Assembly (NCBI RefSeq): GCF_014639275.1
Contig: NZ_BMFW01000020.1
Span: 1 to 64,000, forward strand
Length of the DNA: 64,000 nt
Direction: 5' to 3'
Source of the DNA: Arthrobacter liuii
GTDB lineage: Bacteria; Actinomycetota; Actinomycetes; Actinomycetales; Micrococcaceae
This document shows, one piece after another, positions 59,498 to 64,000 of this stretch. A program made the translations under genes and the position numbers. The notes below the pieces were generated by a model. The model had not been told where the DNA came from and did no database searches. It was given only the letters and a program-made list of their open reading frames with translations. Positions within the stretch are counted from its first letter, which is position 1, and each line of letters begins with the position of its first letter.

Positions 59498-60508
59498 GTG
59501 GCCGCAGTCATCTTCGCCGCGGTAGTCCTGCTGGCCGCGGCGTTTGCCTTCCTGAACGGCTTCCGGGATGCGTCCACCTCAGTGGCCCTGGCAGTGCGCA
59601 ACCGCGCCCTCACCCCAAGCGTCGGCGTGCTCCTCGCCGCGTTCTTCAACTTTGTCGGCGCCCTCCTGAGCGCCCTGCTCGCCGTTGCCGTCAGCCGGAC
59701 CTGGATCAACCTTCCGGCCGGCACTGACGGCCTCACCATCCTCGTGGCCGGCCTGGCAAGCGCCTGCGCGTGGGGCCTTCTGATGTGGCGTCGGGGCATC
59801 CCCGCGTCCTCCACCCACGCCCTGGTGGGCGGGCTCGCCGGGGCTGGACTTGCCAGCCTTGCCATCGGCGGCCCCGGGGTAGAGGGAGTGGACCAGTCAA
59901 TGGTGTTCCAGGTGGTCCTGCCGCTGGTGCTGTCTCCACTTGTGGCCTACAGCGGCTCCTTCCTCCTGGTGTACCCGGCCACGTGGGTGGCCCGTTACAC
60001 CCAGCCCAAGGTGGTGAACCAGCGCTTCCGCCGCGGCCAGGCCGTTGCCGCCGGCGCAGTGGCGTTCGGCCACGGCCTGCAGGACGGGCAACGCGTCAGC
60101 GCAGTGCTGCTGCTGGCCCTCCTGGCCGGAGGCTATTCCGACGGCGGCATCCCCACTTGGGTGGCAGCGCTCTCCGCAGTGATGATGACTGCCGGGACGC
60201 TCTTCGGAGGATGGCGGATCTCGCACACCATCGGATACAAAATCACCAGGATCGACCCCCTGCGCGGCTCCGTTGCCCAGACCTTCAGCGCGGTGATGCT
60301 CTTTGTGGGCGCGATCGGGCTCCACTGGCCGCTCTCCACCACCCACACGGTCACTGCCGGCGCTCTGGGGGCCGGGGAGAACCAGCATTTTTCGGTGACC
60401 AACCGGAAGCTGGTCATCCGGATCCTATGGCTCTGGGCCCTGACTCCGCTGGCGACCTGCGCCCTGGCCTTCGTTCTCGCCCTGGCACTCTCCCCCGTAT
60501 CCGCCTAG
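59498..60508 (+). CDS. pitA: PiT-family inorganic phosphate permease
   Basis: This 336-aa membrane permease with about 10 helices imports phosphate, typically as a metal-phosphate complex with H+. The family repeats are visible: AFLNGFRDASTSVALAVRNR near the N terminus (variant of GxNDxANxxG) and GAVAFGHGLQDGQRVSAVLL in the middle, plus the SSTHALVGGLAGAG and STTHTVTAGALGAG loops characteristic of both halves. The start is GTG 59498, 1 bp after DUF47. It is low-affinity compared with PstSCAB, whose genes begin 1.1 kb downstream on the other strand. Confidence 0.93.
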   Translation: MAAVIFAAVVLLAAAFAFLNGFRDASTSVALAVRNRALTPSVGVLLAAFFNFVGALLSALLAVAVSRTWINLPAGTDGLTILVAGLASACAWGLLMWRRGIPASSTHALVGGLAGAGLASLAIGGPGVEGVDQSMVFQVVLPLVLSPLVAYSGSFLLVYPATWVARYTQPKVVNQRFRRGQAVAAGAVAFGHGLQDGQRVSAVLLLALLAGGYSDGGIPTWVAALSAVMMTAGTLFGGWRISHTIGYKITRIDPLRGSVAQTFSAVMLFVGAIGLHWPLSTTHTVTAGALGAGENQHFSVTNRKLVIRILWLWALTPLATCALAFVLALALSPVSA

Positions 60509-60521
60509 TCAGGGCAACGGA

Positions 60522-60553
60522 TGGCGGCACTCCCCTGTACAGGGAATCCGCCG
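60522..60553 (+). terminator. Hairpin after the PiT gene
   Basis: GGCGG (60523-60527) pairs with CCGCC (60548-60552) around a perfect palindrome CCCTGTACAGGG (60533-60544). It is placed 14 bp after the PiT stop. There is no U-run, so it may be a weak or factor-dependent terminator. Confidence 0.45.
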
Positions 60554-60687
60554 TGACGTACATTCGGAAGTGCGCCCCCGGTCAATGGTGCCGGGGACCG
60601 GCGTCCGCGCCGTGTGCAGGGCCGCGGATGAGCGCCGCTGCAGCCACTCGGCGGCTTGGATGCACAAGGCGGAAAAGAGCAGGCGTC

Positions 60688-61095
60688 ATGTCTCCCTCGT
60701 ATTCCCGGCGCCCCCTGCCACAGCCCCGGCAGCCCCAGTGTGAGGCCTGCGGAACCGAACACCAGCTGACCATCCACGCCATCACGGCCATAGGCGCCGC
60801 CGGCGGAGACCTGGTCACGGTCTCCTACACCTGCAACGACTGCGACCTGTTCCAGGAACATACCGCCTACGCCACCGACGTCGCGGCCGCGCTGAACCAG
60901 GTCCGCTGGATGGCCAAGGTGATCCTCTTTGGGGACGACTACATCCACTGCGGCTTCCCCATGGAGGAAGCGGAGTTCGAGGTTGAGCGGCTCTGCTACC
61001 GCAGCAGCAACACCGGCAGCGGCCTCAACGCGGTATCCCTGCCCACCCGGGTCCTGCGCTGCCATTGCGGGTTCCAGCTGGAGGTTCCGGAATGA
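60688..61095 (+). CDS. Hypothetical zinc-ribbon-like protein
   Basis: This 135-aa protein carries CEACGTEHQLTIH near residue 18 and a second Cys pair in YTCNDCDLFQEH (about 50), which together look like a zinc ribbon, plus HCGF and RCHCGFQLEV at the C terminus as another possible Cys/His site. It has no helix-turn-helix or transmembrane segment. The start ATG 60688 is preceded by AGAGCAGG. It follows the PiT gene by 179 bp on the same strand. I do not recognise the family; it may be a nucleic-acid- or metal-binding protein. Confidence 0.7.
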   Translation: MSPSYSRRPLPQPRQPQCEACGTEHQLTIHAITAIGAAGGDLVTVSYTCNDCDLFQEHTAYATDVAAALNQVRWMAKVILFGDDYIHCGFPMEEAEFEVERLCYRSSNTGSGLNAVSLPTRVLRCHCGFQLEVPE

Positions 61096-61141
61096 CGCTG
61101 TCCACGTGTCCACCCGGCGCTGCGGAAAAGCGGGACCCTGA

Positions 61142-61552
61142 CTAGGGCTGGAGGGCCACGGGGCTGGTGGCTGCCGCCATCAGGACGGCTGCGAGCTCGT
61201 CCGGCGCCAGGTTCGCCGCCGTGCAAAGTTCACCGTGGGCCACACCTGCGGCCGAGGCCTTCCGCACCACCTGCCGCAGGGACTCCTGGGCGTTGTCCAG
61301 TTCCCACTGCATGCTTTCGAGGTGCGAGCTGGTGCGCCACACCTCCGACAGGACATCCTCTTCCTCAACCGCCGCCACGGCGAAGGCCAGGTGCGGTTCA
61401 AGCTCCGAGGCCAGGGGACCCGCCGCAAGGGGTCCTGCCAAATCTGCGGCTGCGGCCAGTTCGAGCTCAGGCACATCCTCCACCGCCGTGCAGGCCTCGG
61501 GTACGGAAACAGTAAGCTGGGGGCCCAAGGGGCTGCTGGCCGTCTGCGTCAT
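61142..61552 (-). CDS. Hypothetical protein (136 aa)
   Basis: This soluble protein has an Ala/Glu-rich N-terminal half (PELELAAAADLAGPLAAGPL) and a helical second half (MQWELDNAQESLRQVVRKAS, LAPDELAAVLMAAATSP) that could be a small helical hairpin or DNA-binding-like HTH. I do not recognise it. The start ATG 61550-61552 follows AGGAG; an in-frame ATG at 61588 lacks a ribosome site. It is convergent with the zinc-ribbon gene and upstream of pstB in the reverse direction, with 86 bp between. No link to phosphate is visible. Confidence 0.65.
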   Translation of the reverse strand: MTQTASSPLGPQLTVSVPEACTAVEDVPELELAAAADLAGPLAAGPLASELEPHLAFAVAAVEEEDVLSEVWRTSSHLESMQWELDNAQESLRQVVRKASAAGVAHGELCTAANLAPDELAAVLMAAATSPVALQP

Positions 61553-61638
61553 GGCAAAGCTCCTAAGCTGGCTTACTACTAGCCACAAAAGTATCTAGTT
61601 GCGTACTAACTGACCACATGCGTGGGCGCTCAGTAGGC

Positions 61639-62418
61639 TTACCCGAAACGGCCGGAAACGTAGTCTTCGGTGGCCTTCTGCACCGGGTTGCTGAAGATGG
61701 TGTGGGTGTCGCCGTACTCGATCAGCTTGCCCGGCTTACCGGTGCCCGCGATGTTGAAGAACGCGGTCTTGTCAGAGACCCGAGCGGCCTGCTGCATGTT
61801 GTGGGTCACGATCACCACTGTGTACTGGTCCTTGAGCTCATTGATGAGGTCCTCGATGGCCAGGGTGGAGATGGGGTCCAGGGCGGAGCAGGGCTCGTCC
61901 ATGAGGATCACCTGCGGCTCCACGGCAATGGCGCGTGCAATGCAGAGGCGCTGCTGCTGGCCGCCCGAGAGGCCTGAACCTGGTTTGTCCAGCCGGTCCT
62001 TCACCTCGTTCCACAGGTTGGCGCCCTTGAGCGAGCGCTCCACCAGGACATCAGCCTCGCCCTTGGAGATCTTCTTGTTGTTCAGCTTGACGCCGGCCAG
62101 CACGTTGTCCCGAATGGACATGGTGGGGAACGGGTTGGGGCGCTGGAAAACCATGCCGATCTGCGAGCGCACAGTAACGGGATCCACGCCGGGGCCATAG
62201 AGGTTGTCGCCGTCGAGCAGCACCTCGCCCTCCACGCGGGCGCCGGGGATCACCTCGTGCATGCGGTTCAGCGTGCGCAGGAAGGTGGACTTTCCGCAGC
62301 CGGACGGGCCGATAAACGCGGTGACGGACTTGGCCTCGATGTTGATGCTGACGTCCTCCACGGCGAGGAAATCGCCGTAATACACGTTCAGGTCCTTGAC
62401 GTCGATGCGCTTAGACAT
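61639..62418 (-). CDS. pstB: Phosphate ABC transporter ATPase PstB
   Basis: This 259-aa ATPase drives phosphate import with PstS, PstC and PstA. Walker A is [21 protein letters not shown]-loop [18 protein letters not shown], signature [15 protein letters not shown], Walker [14 protein letters not shown] and switch His in [13 protein letters not shown]. These are the canonical PstB features. The ATG 62416-62418 follows the pstA stop by 87 bp. A phoU gene, often next, is not seen; downstream of the pst genes lies an unrelated convergent-type gene. Confidence 0.97.
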   Translation of the reverse strand: MSKRIDVKDLNVYYGDFLAVEDVSINIEAKSVTAFIGPSGCGKSTFLRTLNRMHEVIPGARVEGEVLLDGDNLYGPGVDPVTVRSQIGMVFQRPNPFPTMSIRDNVLAGVKLNNKKISKGEADVLVERSLKGANLWNEVKDRLDKPGSGLSGGQQQRLCIARAIAVEPQVILMDEPCSALDPISTLAIEDLINELKDQYTVVIVTHNMQQAARVSDKTAFFNIAGTGKPGKLIEYGDTHTIFSNPVQKATEDYVSGRFG

Positions 62419-62505
62419 GATGTTCCTTCACTTGCTGGGTATGGATTGAAGTCTAGGGTCCGCCGGGCTGGGGCGGAAGGTGAAGCCGGCCAGCGGCCGG
62501 CCCGG

Positions 62506-63618
62506 CTACCGGCCTGATTTGGGAGCGAAGATCCGGGCGATCAGGCGTGCCACCAGGTTCAGGACCATCACCAGGATGATCAGCACCAGCGCCGCGCCCC
62601 AGGCCCGCTGCGAGGACGGGTCCGGGTTGGAGGGCGACGTGGGATTGAGGATCTGGGTGTAGATGAATGTGGGCAACGAGGCCATCCAGCCGCCGAACAC
62701 GTTGGTGTTGATGCTGGTGGCAAAGCCGGCGGTGACAAGGATGGGCGCCGTCTCGCCGATGACCCGGGCGATCGCCAGGGTGACGCCGGACGCGATGCCG
62801 GAGATCGCCGTCGGAATGACCACCTTGAGGATGGTCCGCCACTTGCGCACGCCCAGGGCGTACGCGGCCTCACGGAGCTCATTGGGGACGATTTTGAGCA
62901 TTTCCTCGCTCGAACGGACCACCACTGGGATCATCAGTACCGAAAGCGCGACGGCGGCCACGGCACCGGTCTTGGTGCCCGGGCCCACCACCACGAAGAA
63001 GAACGCGGCGGCAAACAGGCCGGCCACGATGGAAGGGATGCCGGTCATGACGTCCACAAAGAACGTGATGGCCCTGGCAAGCCGGCCGTCCTGGCCGTAC
63101 TCCACCAGGTAGATTGCCGTGAGCAGCCCCACGGGAACAGAGATGACGGTGGCCAGCAGGGTAATCTGCACCGTGCCCAGGAGGGCGTGGTAGATACCAC
63201 CGAGCACGGGGGCACCGCTTTCCACGGCCTTGTTATCGAAGGCTCCGGTGACCCCGTTCATGGAGTTAGTGAGGAACCCTGGATTCAACAGGCCCGGAAT
63301 ACCGTTGACCAACACGGTCCAGATGACCGAGATCAGTGGCAAAAGCGCTACCAGGAACGACCCCACCACCAGGCAGGTGGCCAGCCTGTCCTTGGCTTTG
63401 CGGGAGCCTTCCACCACTGCGCTCCAGGACACCAGTCCCACGGCGAAGAGGATCGCGGAAACCACTCCCCACCCGAACGCATTGAAGCCGATCAGGGCCA
63501 GGATGGCGGCGCCGACGATCAAGGCAGCGCCAAGAACGGCGTAGGGTGCGTACTTGGGCAGCTGGCCTTTGGTGAGGGCCGACCGTTTGCTGCGGACGGG
63601 GGTAACTGTGGAGGTCAT
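62506..63618 (-). CDS. pstA: Phosphate ABC transporter permease PstA
   Basis: This 370-aa permease has a long N-terminal segment with two extra hydrophobic helices (YAVLGAALIVGAAILALIGF) and a MetI-like core: TVQITLLATVISVPVGLLTA, the EAA loop ELREAAYALGVRKWRTILKV and PTAISGIASGVTLAIARVIG. PstA proteins of this actinobacterial type are longer than the 280-300 aa of E. coli. The start ATG 63616-63618 immediately follows the pstC stop. The final segment ARLIARIFAPKSGR is basic. Confidence 0.95.
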   Translation of the reverse strand: MTSTVTPVRSKRSALTKGQLPKYAPYAVLGAALIVGAAILALIGFNAFGWGVVSAILFAVGLVSWSAVVEGSRKAKDRLATCLVVGSFLVALLPLISVIWTVLVNGIPGLLNPGFLTNSMNGVTGAFDNKAVESGAPVLGGIYHALLGTVQITLLATVISVPVGLLTAIYLVEYGQDGRLARAITFFVDVMTGIPSIVAGLFAAAFFFVVVGPGTKTGAVAAVALSVLMIPVVVRSSEEMLKIVPNELREAAYALGVRKWRTILKVVIPTAISGIASGVTLAIARVIGETAPILVTAGFATSINTNVFGGWMASLPTFIYTQILNPTSPSNPDPSSQRAWGAALVLIILVMVLNLVARLIARIFAPKSGR

Positions 63619-64000
63619 TTAGTTGGCTCCCGAGAATTCTTTGTGCCGGGTTATGACCCAGCGGGCAATCATGTTCACGGCCAGGGTGATGACGAACAGC
63701 ACCAGGCCGGCGGCGATCAGGGTGCTGACCTTGATTCCGCTGGCTTCGGGGAAGTTAAGGGCAATCTCGGCTGCAATGGTCTGGTTTCCGGACTGGATCA
63801 GGCTGGCAGTCAGGGCGCCGGACGACAGTACCAGGGCAACGGCCATGGTCTCGCCCAGTGCGCGGCCAAGGCCCAGCATGACGGCGCTGATGATGCCCGG
63901 ACGGGCGAAGGGCAGCACTGCCATCTTGATCATTTCCCAGCGGGTGGCGCCGAGCGCCAGCGCCGCCTCTTCATGCAGCTTCGGGGCCTGCAGGAAAATC
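63619..64000 (-). CDS. pstC: Phosphate ABC transporter permease PstC, C-terminal part
   Basis: This gene continues past the right edge; only the C-terminal 126 codons are in the window. It reads LHEEAALALGATRWEMIKMA (EAA loop) directly before VLPFARPGIISAVMLGLGRA and ends TRHKEFSGAN. Frame continues to 64000 without a start that makes sense, so the upstream ATG is outside. The stop TAA is at 63619-63621 and abuts the pstA ATG. The pstS gene is presumably beyond the window. Confidence 0.93.
   Translation of the reverse strand, partial: IFLQAPKLHEEAALALGATRWEMIKMAVLPFARPGIISAVMLGLGRALGETMAVALVLSSGALTASLIQSGNQTIAAEIALNFPEASGIKVSTLIAAGLVLFVITLAVNMIARWVITRHKEFSGAN

Noticed and set aside
1..64000. 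Mobile elements or CRISPR arrays
   Set aside because: No transposase or integrase-like protein, no direct repeat with regular spacers and no att-type duplication at the tRNA-Lys gene were seen.

Overview
The window is high-GC DNA with dense codon-biased genes, GTG starts, ATGA start/stop overlaps and many large sugar-catabolic operons. Gene content (actinobacterial-type LacI, GntR, IclR and PaaX regulators, GAF-ANTAR proteins, urease, Pst and PiT phosphate uptake) fits a soil actinobacterium of the Arthrobacter/Pseudarthrobacter group (Micrococcaceae). That taxonomic call is inference from gene style, not a database match. No phage, IS element or CRISPR array was seen.

Left to right: (1) 1-7132, a sugar-acid operon on the minus strand (ABC importer, D-galactonate dehydratase, KDPG/KDPGal aldolase, KDG-type kinase, a second dehydratase cut by the window edge) with a divergent GntR regulator. 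(2) 7170-11892, a DUF3237 protein, a CocE-type hydrolase and an MHS transporter in one operon facing a divergent PaaX-like regulator. (3) 11905-17550, an alpha-L-rhamnosidase followed by two alpha/beta hydrolases, one of which lacks the nucleophile serine, facing a divergent IclR regulator. (4) 17590-19174, a CPA2-type antiporter and a ParB-like small protein. (5) 19383-30966, a glycoside-uptake locus: GH43, an unknown 154-aa protein, a second GH78 rhamnosidase and an oligopeptide-type ABC importer, with a divergent GH1 beta-glucosidase. Loci 3 and 5 share a near-identical 23-bp element in their divergent promoters, so they may form one rhamnoside regulon.

(6) 31026-36017, assorted genes: nucleoside hydrolase, UspA, a cysteine-rich small protein, GAF-ANTAR, carboxylesterase and SRPBCC. 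(7) 36081-44459, a two-armed catabolic cluster: RpiB-type isomerase, DhaK-DhaL kinase, SDR and TIM-barrel isomerase/epimerase on one arm; MHS transporter, split transketolase and GntR regulator on the other. It resembles tetritol/tetrulose catabolism leading to erythrose 4-phosphate. Three copies of ACTGT-N2-ACAGT mark its two promoters. (8) 44585-50907, a hexapeptide-repeat protein and the urease operon ureABCEFGD, ending in an N-terminally deleted nickel-transporter remnant.

(9) 50996-56430, a GH51 arabinofuranosidase operon with an HhH-GPD protein and a LacI regulator, a second GAF-ANTAR protein and a second LacI. (10) 56577-64000, YCII and M23 proteins, tRNA-Lys(UUU), a hypothetical protein, a structured RNA candidate, the DUF47-PiT phosphate pair, two small hypothetical genes and pstB-pstA-pstC, the last cut by the window edge.
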